Assembly (NCBI GenBank): GCA_021904315.1
Contig: CM038923.1
Location: 6,454,038-6,518,037 of the forward strand
From: Sphagnum magellanicum
Lineage: Eukaryota > Streptophyta > Sphagnopsida > Sphagnales > Sphagnaceae
DNA length: 64,000 nt
Reading direction: 5' to 3'
Part shown: piece after piece, positions 35,201-47,059 of the stretch
How positions within the stretch are numbered: position 1 is the stretch's first letter
How the letters are laid out: each line of letters begins with the position of its first letter
Made by a program: the position numbers and the translations under genes
Notes under the pieces: model-generated
What the model was told of the DNA's origin: nothing
The model's input: only the letters and a program-made list of their open reading frames with translations
The model's database searches: none

Positions 35201-36069
35201 AAATAAATAAATTGAAATAGTCATTTTCATTGAAGCATTGCACAACTAGGTCATCCGAGGGTGGGAAGGAAGCCACTTTATAATCCTTGGAGATGCAAAA
35301 GCAAGCTACTTTGCTACACTTTACCAAACACACTACACCAAAAGAAGTTGATATATCAACCTACACCTCAAAAGGTTGCGTGTGGGACTTAGCCAAGCTT
35401 ATTGGGTATATTTCTTCTTCTTCTTCTTCTTCTTGAATTTGATGGATAATGTGCAAAATACCCAATTAATTATATAATAGCAATGTGAACACTACTAGAT
35501 GTGAAAGGCCCCAAAAGAAACTAAAGATAATTGGGAATGGGGTCCTCACATTATGACGGTTGAACTAACCCCATCCTCACCTCTAACTATGCAAGCACAA
35601 TCAAGGGCAATGTATTTATCATTCCTTTACATTGTACAAGATATCTCCATTCTTCATTCATGGCCTAGCTTTGCATAAAGTCCCCACCTAAAGAAATTGT
35701 AGGTGATAACATGGGCCAGGCTCAAAATGGTATTGCATGGAATTCATTCCTTTAGGTCTATTGAAGTGGTCTTTGATTCTTTAAGCGCTTTGGCTTCTTT
35801 TGATAGTTTGTCTTTGAGCCTCTCCATGCATCCAATCTCCATGCTATAAAAGCAAAGCTTTTGGAGTGTCGTGGAATCTCTATCCATGGGGAGAGCTTTC
35901 CTCTTTCCCTTGATAGACTTCTTCTGATTAAAACAAAGATTGCATCTAATTGAGTCATCATGGAGTAGAATCTTGACATTGGGTAGTGACTTGTTCCCAG
36001 AGACATTGAATAGGTCATTTCTTTGGGTGTCAAGTTCTTCATTTGCTCTCATGACCAATGCCTAGGGAA
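32201..36069. other. AT-rich intergenic DNA with microsatellites
   Basis: No gene is recognised. A poly-T/poly-G run lies at about 34122-34148 and a (CTT)n microsatellite at 35410-35434. A minus-strand frame starting with ATG at 36052 and ending at 35744 (103 codons) is lysine- and serine-rich, with a pair of cysteines (CNLC) and no recognised domain. I leave it unassigned. Confidence 0.4.
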
Positions 36070-36170
36070 TTTATGTTTGTAGCCAAAGTGGCAATCATCC
36101 ATAGGAAATTATATAAAAATTGGCGATAATCCTTAGGAAGATTTAGCCAAATCTGGCTATAAACCAAATA
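36070..36170 (+). repeat. Dispersed repeat, copy 3 of 3 (partial)
   Basis: GTAGCCAAAGTGGCAATCATCCA followed further on by TTAGCCAAATCTGGCTATAAACC parallels the left part of the repeat at 4200, with about 35 extra bases between the blocks. Confidence 0.45.
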
Positions 36171-36882
36171 TGAAATACAAAATCTTTAATCATCCTTCTA
36201 TGTTTTTTGGCTACACACTGAAAACCGAATGTAAAAATCTATGATTTTTACTAGTTTTTTTTTCTCTCTCTCACTTATGATGATTGAAAATCTCCAATTT
36301 ATGGGCCTGCCCTTCACAAGCACATTTTCCAAAACAGAATGCCCACCTGCAAGGTCATTATGGATGTATATTAACCTAACTAGCCAATAATCACTCAAGG
36401 TTTAACCTGAGTCAAGACCATATTTGGCCGACCATGGAGTGCAATATTCTTCCTAGCATGATAGGTAGGTAACAAATACCCAAAGAACAAAAAAAGGACA
36501 AATGTATGCACTCTTCTCTCAACTCCAAAGCCATGATGACAATGCAACTTAGGCCCCCCAAGCTATTTGATAATAATAAATTGACAATTTGTGACTTATT
36601 ATGGTGTGTGATGGGCCTTTAGAATTATGTACAACAAAACCCCCTTTACAACAAAAAGTATGCATTCTAAAGAACAATCTTATTAGGAGTGTTGTTGTAT
36701 GAGTGGGGGAGACTTTATAAAAACATCTCCATGATTTTATAATTCAACATTGGGCTTGTTCTTGACTTGTAAAGCACCAGCACAAAATCTCTAGCGTATC
36801 TGAAGAGGGCACTTTATCCAGTAGAATTTCTCCTTTTAAAAAGGCTGGGCTGTTTCTTTCCCGTGACATCCAGTGGATGGAT

Positions 36883-37005
36883 GATACCCACCACTTATCA
36901 CAAGAAAAATAAAAAATTTAAATGATTTTTTTATGGATACCCACCAAGTATCACAAGAAAAATAAATTTCAATCATTTTTTTATGGATACACACCAAGTG
37001 TCACC

Positions 37006-37036
<31 letters not shown>

Positions 37037-37140
37037 TTTTTTAGGGATACCCAACAAGTATCACAAGAAAATTTAAATATTTTTTTAGGGATACCCACCA
37101 AGCAAGTATCACAAGAAAAATAAATTTAAATGATTTTTTT
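36883..37140 (+). repeat. About 50-bp tandem repeat, 5 units, with an (AAT)n run
   Basis: Units start at 36883, 36936, 36986, 37046 and 37090. Each begins GATACCCACCAAGTATCAC or a close variant and ends in a T-rich stretch. Unit 3 has lost its centre to about ten AAT repeats. Unit 5 has a small AAGC duplication. Unit lengths are 53, 50, 60, 44 and 51 bases. Confidence 0.8.
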
Positions 37141-37404
37141 ATACCGATGCTTTACATTGGGTAATGCCCGGGGATCCCATTGTTCCCCCAAATAAGTTCA
37201 CCTTGGCTCCACCTTAGGCAGGCACTTATTTTGGGAACGCCTCGTGCCTAATCCTTGAGTGTATATCCTCAAGACGCCAATTGGAAGATTGTCTGGACAT
37301 GAGTGGGACTTTAGGATATATTCCAATGATTTGTTCAATTCAACAACGACGTTTCATTTCCGAGGACCAAGTCTCAAAGCAAACTACCTTATGAGATCTG
37401 CTGA

Positions 37405-37470
37405 ACAAAAGTTCAATGTTTTTTTTTTTTCCTTTTGTCATAGGAATCTGTGATTGGCCCATCACAAGAA
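37405..37470 (+). repeat. Repeat module R1, copy c
   Basis: AAAAGTTCAATGTTTTTTT followed by CTTTTGTCATAGG and GATTGGCCCATCACAAG parallels 11264-11350. It is followed by GTGGGGTGTCCCC. Confidence 0.45.
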
Positions 37471-37972
37471 TTTTTATTTTTTGTGGGGTGTCCCCATAAC
37501 TATTTTAAAAGGTGACAATATACACCCATACTCCCCAATTGCATTTGGGTGGTCGGGGATTTTGGATATGACTTGTGGACTTGGTCTTTTCTTTACTAGA
37601 GAAGGCAACCCCCCCCCCCCCAAAAACCCCTTGCTATGTGCCCCTTGTGCATCTTTAGGGCTAGCGGTGTATTCTCCGCGGCACATACGAGGGCCAAAAC
37701 ATGGCCTGACTATGAGACCAAGCACTGACCAGTGCACCATCCATTGGAAACCTGTTATGACCAGGGTTGGGAAGTTCTTAGAATTGGGGACACATACCCA
37801 CCGGTTATCAACATGGTTCCATATGCAATTACTCATAGATTTGGTTTTGGCATATAACCATGGGTTCTCAAAAATGTATACACAAAGTCAGTGAACCAGC
37901 TAGAGAAGCCGTGGTTCTTTGCTGGTTCTTGAATCATATGAATATCATCAGTTGTTTAAGGTTTTTGAAATG

Positions 37973-38125
37973 GTTGGAATTGACGGTTCTTTGAATCTGA
38001 ATCTTCTTCCAAGAATTGGAACCAACTGTTCTTTGATCCTTGAGTTTTTTAAGAACCAGAATCAATGGTTCTTTGATCTTTGAGTTTTTAAAGCTCCAGA
38101 ACCGATGGTTCTTCAAAGAATCGCC
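37973..38125. repeat. About 40-bp tandem repeat, 2-3 units
   Basis: AATGGTTCTTTGATCTTTGAG and the variant ACTGTTCTTTGATCCTTGAG recur about 40 bases apart, with a partial copy ACCGATGGTTCTTC at the right. Pairs of GAACC/GGTTC words make parts of the array self-complementary. Confidence 0.6.
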
Positions 38126-40297
38126 CAACACTGGTTATAACTCAGTTGTGATCTACTAGATATATGTCTACAGGGGTCAGATTGTTCCGATTTCACTCTC
38201 TTGAGCATCAACTGACCATATTTGGCACATCAGGAGTTTCCCTCAACACAACTCACCCCTAACAACAACAGTTGTAGCAAAATACCCCGATGTTACTTAT
38301 ACAACTCCCACACTAGAAAGTGCCATTAAAACCCTTCCAAATAACAAACTACACTTCAACAAAACACATGAAGCTCGATCTTAGAATACAAAAGTCCCCA
38401 CTTGTTCTGTAAAATGAACTTAGGAAGTTTGACAAATGCCACCATAGTGCCCATACTAGAATAGTTCTACAGAACCCAACTAAACAATTTATGCACAAAT
38501 TTAGAGGTCCCAGACTTCTAGCTATTCTCTTCCTTTATCCAAAGCACTTAAAACCCCCATCACAATGCTCACTCACACATACTCCTTTGCCAATAAGGTC
38601 GCTCACGAAATCCCTATGTCTTTCATCATTGCCATGATCATTGACCTATATATGTAAAGCTAGCCAGCTTCTTCCTAAGAGGTCTACAGTGCAACGGAAA
38701 GAACAACAACAATCTCCAAGAAAAACAAACCAAATCCTTATTTTGGGCATTCATCCCTTCATCGCAAGTGAAACTATCTCAACCATTTTGAATGCCATCT
38801 ATACAATGCAAAAAAAACAATACAAAACTAGCCAAAATGCTTAGCTTCAAATTCATGCAATCTTTTTGTAGTTGTTATGCCTCCCTTGTTCCACAACTCA
38901 CACCACTCTCTTCCATTCAAAAGTAAAACACAAACATTATATTGATCCCTAAATTTTAGCACTCTCTTAAAAACAAACTTATCATCCCATCAAAACTTCC
39001 TCCAAGAAATTATTCTGTGAATTACAATACGACAAAATAGAAGATGGTTTTCGATGCCATGAAAATGACAAAAATTAGTCTGTCCACAAAGTAACCTTAA
39101 GAACTTCTCATCCATACTTTTCTATTACAAAGTGATACAAATAACCTTGTGAAAAATGAAAATTATTTGCTAGTTCTTTGAAGGTTTTGACACCTTGAAA
39201 CACATGTGGGAGGAAATGGATTCAGATAAGGTTTTGCCAAAATGAAAACCTAATGGATGAAAAGTAGATAAGGAAGCTAAAAAGAGAAAGTGACAAGAAA
39301 GTGGGTAGTTGAAGCACATTTTTAATGGAGTTTTTTTTTTTTTTTTGTTTGGGGGTGTTTAAGTGTTGAATTAGTTGTGTGCTATGAGGTGATGGTGAAT
39401 ATGTGGTGTTGCACTTGTGTGAATAATGTCAAGGTGACAAATGAGCTAGGTTTTTGTTTTGGAGCTCTTGATGACCTTTGGCAATGGCAGGCTAAGTGGG
39501 GTGCTTTAGTGGAAAATTTTGAAGAATGGAATGCGATGGAAAGAATAGAAGATGGACTTAGCAATGCTACAAGCTAAGCATCTCTCTTTGCGCTTTACCT
39601 AGTTTTTGTATGTTTATGTAGAAAATGTAGGAGGATTGGGTTGTTGATGAAGTTGGATTTAGATGGTTTTCTTAGTATTTGTTGTGACTATTTGGGAGGA
39701 GTGCCCTCAATCAATATACTTGGATTGAATGTCTTTGATTTCCTTTTTTTGTTTTTTGGTGTATTAGAATCTAAAGATTATTAGGTCTAGTGTAAGAACA
39801 TGAATAAAATAACAAATCTAGTGAAGATGATGGTCAATAGGGGAGTGGTGAACTTGTTTGAATAGGATTCAATTTCACAAATTATGGTATGTTGGGAATT
39901 TGAGGAGGAAATCCAAAAAATGTGCAAATGGGAAGTGAAACTCACATGGTGGGAATTCTAGGGAGGGTTATATCTCACCAATTTTTGTGATATGGGGAAA
40001 AAAGAAATTGTATAATGGTTATAGTGACTAAATCTTTCCTATCAAAACTTCTTGAGGGTATCTATTGGACCATTCTAGGTTGTGAGAATTTTTTTTGTCC
40101 AATTGATGCAAAGTAAAACAAAAATAATTTGAAGAAAGGTGGTTTAGAAAGATTTGATCCACCTCGATCTACAACATTACCATGTTTCCTTGTTTTAGAC
40201 TTCTTGATTAAAATTGAATAGGAATATTTGTTGTGGTATTGTTGTTGGGGAGCAATGGTGTATTGAACATTGATTTGTGTTTGGTCTTCTTTTTAAG
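38126..40297. other. Intergenic DNA, nothing firmly recognised
   Basis: A stretch at about 38150-39150 is less AT-rich and may be an old transposon remnant, but I could not confirm any domain. A 66-codon plus-strand frame at 39377-39577 has no known motif. Confidence 0.35.
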
Positions 40298-40460
40298 GTT
40301 GAAAATTATTGTTATTGTTTTTGAAAGTTGAAGGTTCTTGTTTTTGTTCTTAGAGGTTGAAGGTTCTTATTTTTTAAGATTGAAAGTTATTGTTCTTATT
40401 TTTGGAAGTTCAAGGTTCTTATTCTTGTAGGTTGAAAGTTTTTGTTTTTGTTCTTAGAGA
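40298..40460. repeat. Degenerate GGTTGAA / GTTCTTGTT minisatellite
   Basis: The words AGGTTGAAGGTTCTT and AGTTGAAGGTTCTTGTT recur about every 30 bases with T-rich spacers. The array is irregular. Confidence 0.55.
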
Positions 40461-40885
40461 TGTTTATGTTCATATATTAAATAAAAATATTAAACACACA
40501 TGTTATTTTTGTGCATTTATGATAACTTTTATTGTTATTGTGTTATAAGGTTGAATTTTGATAATGTTTAAATCCATTAAAATTAAAGTTGTGCATAAAA
40601 GGTAAGGTTTTTTTAAAAAAAACATGGTAGTTTTGTTTGAAAAATATAATCTTGAATAAAAGAATATGCACATGTGATGTTGCATAATTTGGTTAGGTTG
40701 ATAATAATTATGTTATTGAATGTGTTGTTGTTTGTTGTGTAGTAATCCAAAGCAATACATGTAAAAATAAAAATTAAGAACAACAAAAGTATGGTGAATT
40801 TAAACTTTAAGACTCTTAGTTATGATGCATTTTATTGAAAACCACCATTATATCCCAACATAGTTGATTGTAATTCATTTGTATC

Positions 40886-41125
40886 AATGTTATGTATGTT
40901 GTATTTTTAGGGATAAATAAATTATGTTCATGGCATTGCATTGGTAAACTAGTTTCATTTAAATTGAAAAGATAAACATTTATCTTTTGCATTATAATGT
41001 TATGTATGTTGCATTTTAAGGATAAATACATTTTGTTAATGACACTACAATATTAAACTAATTTGATTTAATTTGAAATTAGGATTGACATTTGGATTCT
41101 TTTGCATTACAATGTCATGTGTATG
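40886..41125 (+). repeat. About 110-bp tandem repeat, just over 2 units
   Basis: AATGTTATGTATGTTG starts at 40886 and 40996, and a diverged AATGTCATGTGTATG starts at 41111. Between them the order ATAAATA-ATT, ATGGCATT-CA, AAACTA-TTTCATTTAA and TTTTGCATTA is kept. Confidence 0.65.
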
Positions 41126-41199
41126 CTATTGACTTCATTTCTTGTGTGACATTGAATATCATAATATGGCAAATTTCAAGCAAATAAGGTATTAGCATC

Positions 41200-41700
41200 A
41201 GTGGTTGATTATTGTAGGTTACTTTTGGTTATTTTAGGTTATTCTTAGTTATTTCATCTTAAGTTATTTCATATTATTCTTGATTATTTCAGTTATTCTA
41301 AGTTATTTTACCTTAGGATTTTATAGGTTATACCCTGGGCTATTTTATGTTTAAAAAATTTATTCTACATCATTTTAACTTAAGTTATGTTTTAGTTTAA
41401 GGTGAAATACTTTGAAATAACCAAAAGTAACTTAAAATATAATAACCTAAAATAGCCTAGGGTGAAATAACATGGATAAATATAAAGTATAACAATTTAT
41501 AATAATTTAAGGTCAAATAATTTAGAATAGTAAAAAATAACATATGGAGGAATATGCTATAATAGGGTTGGGTGGAATGACCTAGAATAACCTTGAATTG
41601 CTAGAAATAACCTAGGATAAAATAATTTGAAATAACCTATGGTGGAATAATTTAGAATTGCAAATAATAACCTAGATGAAATAACTTATAATAGCTAAGA
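41200..41700. repeat. AT-rich inverted-repeat region made of TTATTTTAGG-type units
   Basis: The left half (41200-41355) is built from GGTTATTTTAGGTTATTC-like units. The right half (41400-41700) is built from their reverse complement, AATAACCTAAAATAGCC-like units. Examples of pairing are GTTACTTTTGGTTAT (41217-41231) with ATAACCAAAAGTAAC (from about 41419), and CCCTGGGCTATTTTA (about 41331) with TAAAATAGCCTAGGG (about 41448). The centre is near 41390. The two halves could fold into a long imperfect hairpin. Confidence 0.75.
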
Positions 41701-43832
41701 AAAACTTTTAAACAGTTTATTGTTACTAAAGATGCTTGGAAGGATAATAGGGACATCCTTATTGGCAACACTAAAATATACCACATACAAAATAAACATT
41801 TGCAAAACAAAAAAATACAACATGATGTATTCATAAACTAATCTAATGTCGTCTTTGACATTGTTAACAACCAACCATAAATTTTTTTCACAATTTTTTT
41901 TACAACAACATTACCATAATACTTCCGTTTTTTTTCCATCCTTGTTTACAATGACAATGTTGAAGTGTGCAAAGTGGCTTCAACATGCACATGTCATTGT
42001 GTACTCCAAACAAGCTTTATATGAAATAAATAAATAAACAAAGAAACATTAACAATTGAACTTCAATACCTTCACAAAATTGAAGACGCCATTTATTGCA
42101 TGGTTGAATGATACATTTTCCCAACTCCAACCCTACTTCTATGACAGTATATTTCTAACACCAAGCACCAAAATCCACAAAACTATTTTTCAATACGACT
42201 ATGATATAAAAGCACATTCCAAATCTCCAAAGGCATACACAAGAGAACTACATCCTTTCATGTGCAACAAAAGAAACCCACAAGCATTGTAATGACAAAC
42301 TAGGAAACCTCATCTAATTCTCAAAATAATATTAGTACTTCAAGCTTAAAGATTCATAAACGAAATTAAACTAAACTTAAACTTGGATGATTGATGGTGC
42401 TAAACCAAAACATTTATAAGCTTATAGCACACATTTAACAAAAGGAACTTACTATTCTTAATATCTCCAACCACTAGTTATAAGTCTCATTTAGAAATAA
42501 TGAATCAACATTGTTCAACGATATCTTTCCCCAAAAAACCCACCAAAATGAAACATAACTTTTACAAAAAACACACAAAACCATACACATTCAATATCTT
42601 CCATAAACAACTCAAGATTTTAGCATAAGAAAACAAAAATTCACTAATCTTTAATGTTCACGTATATACAAATCACAAAAGACAATAAATCAACAAGATT
42701 TCAAACAAACAAACATAAGAAACATCAAAAGCAAAAACAAAAGCATAAGTTAGAAAACTTGCCATGGCATCAACCTTTCATATTCTGCTTTCACTGCAAC
42801 AAGACACCATCACAAGGACAACACAAAAAGAGACCCAACAAAACAACAAGCTCTTACTTTACAAAACAATGCAAACAAACTCCTCTGAAATGACTACCAA
42901 AACCCAATGCCGCCTCTAATTGGTCTACAATCAAAACACCTTAAACCTTAATAAAGTAGACCCCTTCCTAAACACTTCTCCATGCCTAACCTCATTCTTT
43001 TAACCACCCCTGAACTACACATCAAACCACACCTCAAATTCTGTAAACAACTCACCCAAAAAAAATTAAAAAATAAAAATCTCAAACAACTTCCAATGTA
43101 AATGCATAAAAAGCAAAACAATAATCCCTCTAGTGTGAAAAGGACAGAAAAACCCATTCCCTCATGCAAATGTGTCGAACACAAAAATAATTTTTTTAGA
43201 ATGAGTAGTGTGAAAGGGTCATTTTATGACAAAAAGTGCAAAAGAGAAAACAGATGCAAGAAATCCTGTCGGTTGTGGGGGCAAGGCCCAACAAAGTTAC
43301 CTACCAATTACCTTGTTCTCACTTTGGGCCAGAGTGAACCAAGAGCCCGCAGCACACCATGAGGGATGGATGGTGAGTGGATTAGGAAACGGTTTTCCAT
43401 TCAGTTCCAAGTCTGTAGCAACTCAAAAAGACTTGCTTATTTTTTGGTAGTGTATTTGTAGATACTTTTACAAGAATGTAAAAAACTTGCGGGCATTTAA
43501 ATAAACTTTGAAAAATGGAATGTCCACAGAGGTGAGCATTCCATTCTTTGAGACACCTGTTAACCAAAGTGTGAACCCATTATGAAATAGGGAAACTCAA
43601 CATGTGAACATTGTTTTGCAACGTATGTATCGATTTTTTGAACAACAAAAGTATGAAAGGAATTCATGCTTGAATTAAATGGTAAACCTTCAAGTGTTAC
43701 CACATTCTCAACTGATTTTTCCTTTCAAAACCTGGTTTTTTGAAATTTATTTGAATTTTCAGTGGCAGAAATCACTTCAAAATCATTATCTCCCACATTC
43801 TGAATCCAAGTCTTACCAAATAAATTCCATTA
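41701..43832. other. AT-rich intergenic DNA, nothing recognised
   Basis: The plus strand is A/C-rich from 42300 to 43100. No domain is recognised. A stretch at 43330-43410 (AGAGTGAACCA and GGATGGATGGT) also occurs at 51531-51600. Confidence 0.45.
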
Positions 43833-44055
43833 ACACCAAAGGCACATTCCAATTCCTCTGAGATTTTTGGCTATAATTTAATTTAATTTTCAGTGAAGAA
43901 ATCATTCAATATTTAAGAACTTTTCCACTGCAAGTGCAAATGTTATGGAACCAAGCCCATGCACCGCTAGTCATTGAGAGCTTTCCAAAGACACCAAGAA
44001 CACAATCCGATGCATCCCGGTTTGGTGGATCTCATAACTACAAAACGAAACAAAA
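43833..44055 (+). repeat. Dispersed repeat, copy B (pair of 1841-2050)
   Basis: Same orientation as 1841-2050, sharing ACACCAAAGGCACATTC, CAGTGAA-AAATCATTCAATAT and ATGGAACCAAGCCCATGCA. See the entry at 1841. Confidence 0.65.
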
Positions 44056-47000
44056 AATTGTGATGAGAAATTAAGGGATTAAACCTCAATGAATAATGTA
44101 CAGTGCCATCATCTGTTTAAAGTTAAAGGTGACAAAATCTCGATGGTTGGTGGTGATTGCTAGCAAGTCTTGTGAGTTTTTATTTTTGTATTGTCTTGTT
44201 TTTTTTACAAGTTATGAGCTTGCTGCAATCTTTATGAGCGGCATCATTCTATCTAGTGTGGCTCTCCTTGCTTTGTGTGGTGTTGAGCGGTTGGGCTGAT
44301 CTTTTTTTTGATGGGTGTCAATCAATTGTAAATGGTGGTTGAAGTTTCAAAGGGTCACAAAGTTTCTATTAATGGGGAGTGAAGCTAAGTTTTTTGTAGT
44401 TGTGATTTGGTTTGGTTCTGGAACTTGGGTTTCTAAGTTTTAGCTGGAGAAACAAAAAAAGACACAATGGGAGGAAAATGCTTGAAAGTGTGGGTTACAC
44501 AAATTTTTAGGAGATAATATATTTTTCGCTGCACTATGCATCCTTCAGAATGCAACAATTTCACAATAAAATTAGGAGCTTGTGATGGGGGGGATGATGA
44601 TGATCACCAAAGATTTTGAGAGCAACTAAGTTTGGCAAACAGATTTTTGTGAGTTTAAGTGAGAATAAGGGAAGAGAGCGCTTGATTATTTGAGGACCTC
44701 TAAATGCACATTGTGTATTTGTTTTTAGTGGTGTTTCGTTTGTGGGTCTGGTAGGGGCAGTGGGTTCCACATGTCAAATTTCTAAGAAGCCTATCTACAC
44801 CATGAATCACTGTCAGATCTTTTCTTGCACCATTTTCTACAAATCTCAAGACCTCTCTAACCATTGGGCATATAAGGGTTTCCGTATTTTGTTGAGTGAT
44901 TGGAGTCTGTGAAGATGGATCTTTCTGATTTGCCAAACATTGTCAATGGAATCTCATGAGAGAAAGATTAGAACGATTTGACCCCATAAGCTTTTAGGGT
45001 ACATTAAATTTCTACTTGATTAGGGTAGTGACTGTTTGAACTTATGAAAGTGCCTTAATTATCAGATTTGATGATTCTGTAAATTATTCAAGTTATATGG
45101 ATTATGTTCATGGATATGAGTGTTTAATGTGAAGGGATTTTCTTGTGCCCTTGTTTTTTGTTGCATTACCTTCCTTCATAGATAGTTGTTAACCCAGTAT
45201 TCCTTACCTATGCACTAAATATCTATATGCATCTACTTACCTACTTGTCATCTATTACCCTACACATGACTTTATTTGTTCAACACTTCAAAACCAAAAT
45301 TCCCTTTTTTTTTTCGAAAAATCCAGGGATCTTCAACATATTAGTCCATTCTAGATATTCATATTCTGTATGGCAGTATGAAAATCCACCAGATAAAAAA
45401 CACAGATACCCATTGTCCAAAACCAAACAAATCTAATGAAATGTTAAATACAATCAATGTAATCCACTACCATCATGTCATGTTATTTGGGGGTGCCCAG
45501 TGTAGCCTAACTAGTCCCAGGTCTGAAGTTAACCACTGGAAGGTGAAAATAGATTGGAGACTAAACAAGCATATTGAGCTATTGTTGTGTGGGTATTTGA
45601 TTTTCTTAATAACCCCTGCTTCTGATTTTTTTGGAAAATTTTAAATTAAAGAACCTATGGTTGTATTTTTGAGGAAAAATAAAAATAAAATTAAAGGACC
45701 TCCCCTTTCTCAAAGGACCTATTGTTGTCATGAAAGAACTGGCAGACAACTGCAGGTTTCTTTCTGGGTAGTTCAGTCAAATTTATGATTTTATTGTGTT
45801 TTTAGAATGGTGGTTATATATCACAACCAGTTCTCTGATTTTCTGGGAACAAATGGCTATGAAATCAAAGAATCATCTTGACAACCAGTTTTGTGGAGGG
45901 TTTGTGGCCATTTTTGATACCCGTGCATTCTTGACTATGGGCTTTGTTGGACTAATTTGCAATGGTAGAATTAAACTTCGTAGTCTTAAGATGGGTGACC
46001 TCCAATGGTGACAAGTGTTCAAACATATGTTGCCCAAAAGTCATATTACCTTTGACATAGGAAATTGGCTCCTTGATCATGCCAACTTGGAATTGTTCCA
46101 AATCAAAATTTATTTGGATCTAGACTTATTGTTGTCCAATTCCTTAATAGACATCATTTACTTAATATCTAAATGAACCACCCAAGAAATGCCAAGGTTA
46201 TTGGCCCATAACCTCATTCATCATTTTGTAAGCAATATGACATGGAATTGCAAGGAGGGGTAGAATTGAAATACCTAAAATGTATGTCATGCGCTTAGTA
46301 ATTGCCATCCACAATAATCATCTAGTTGTGTTTGCCTCATACATGCTTGTTATGGATTTCTTTTTGGTTATCGAAAATCATACATGCATGTCTACTATCT
46401 TAGGGCAATAATAAGATTTTATAACATAAAAGGCAACAACAATACAAACAAATTAATCAATTAAAATTTAATTTCATTACAATTTTTGTTATTAAATCTC
46501 ATCAAATCCTTATTGAATTTTAAAAATAACATCAAATTAATTTTAAAAATTATATCTCAAAAAAATATATTAAAATTTTAATTTATTTTTAAATTGACAT
46601 GTTTTATTTTATTCAATTCTTGCATAATTTTTCAAATCAATTTTTTAAGAATCTCATTTTAATTAGATTTAAAGGAATTGAAGCTAATTATTTGTATGAT
46701 TATCAAACAAATTTCATTTAAAAAATTAATCATATGAATTTTTTTTCACTTTTCATAGTGATATGAAACCTCGTGATACAAAAGGGCAAGTGACAAACCA
46801 AAAAAAAAATTGATATAGAGGCATGATTAATCAGTTACCCAACATTCATATTTTGAGAAGAAACCCAACAAATAGATGGGTAGACTTCAAAACAACCCAT
46901 CAATTGGATGGGTGAACCCAAAATGTACACATGCCTGTCCATTAGCTTGGGGCAATAATAAAACAATGCCTTTGCATACCTTGCATGTGTTGTACAAATC

Positions 47001-47059
47001 GTTGAAGAAATACATCAACTTTTGGTGTCAAGGTATGTATGGCTTTTTTTTATAGTCAA
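44056..47059. other. AT-rich intergenic DNA, nothing recognised
   Basis: No gene or transposon domain was recognised. The sequence becomes very AT-rich at 46440-46760. Confidence 0.45.
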
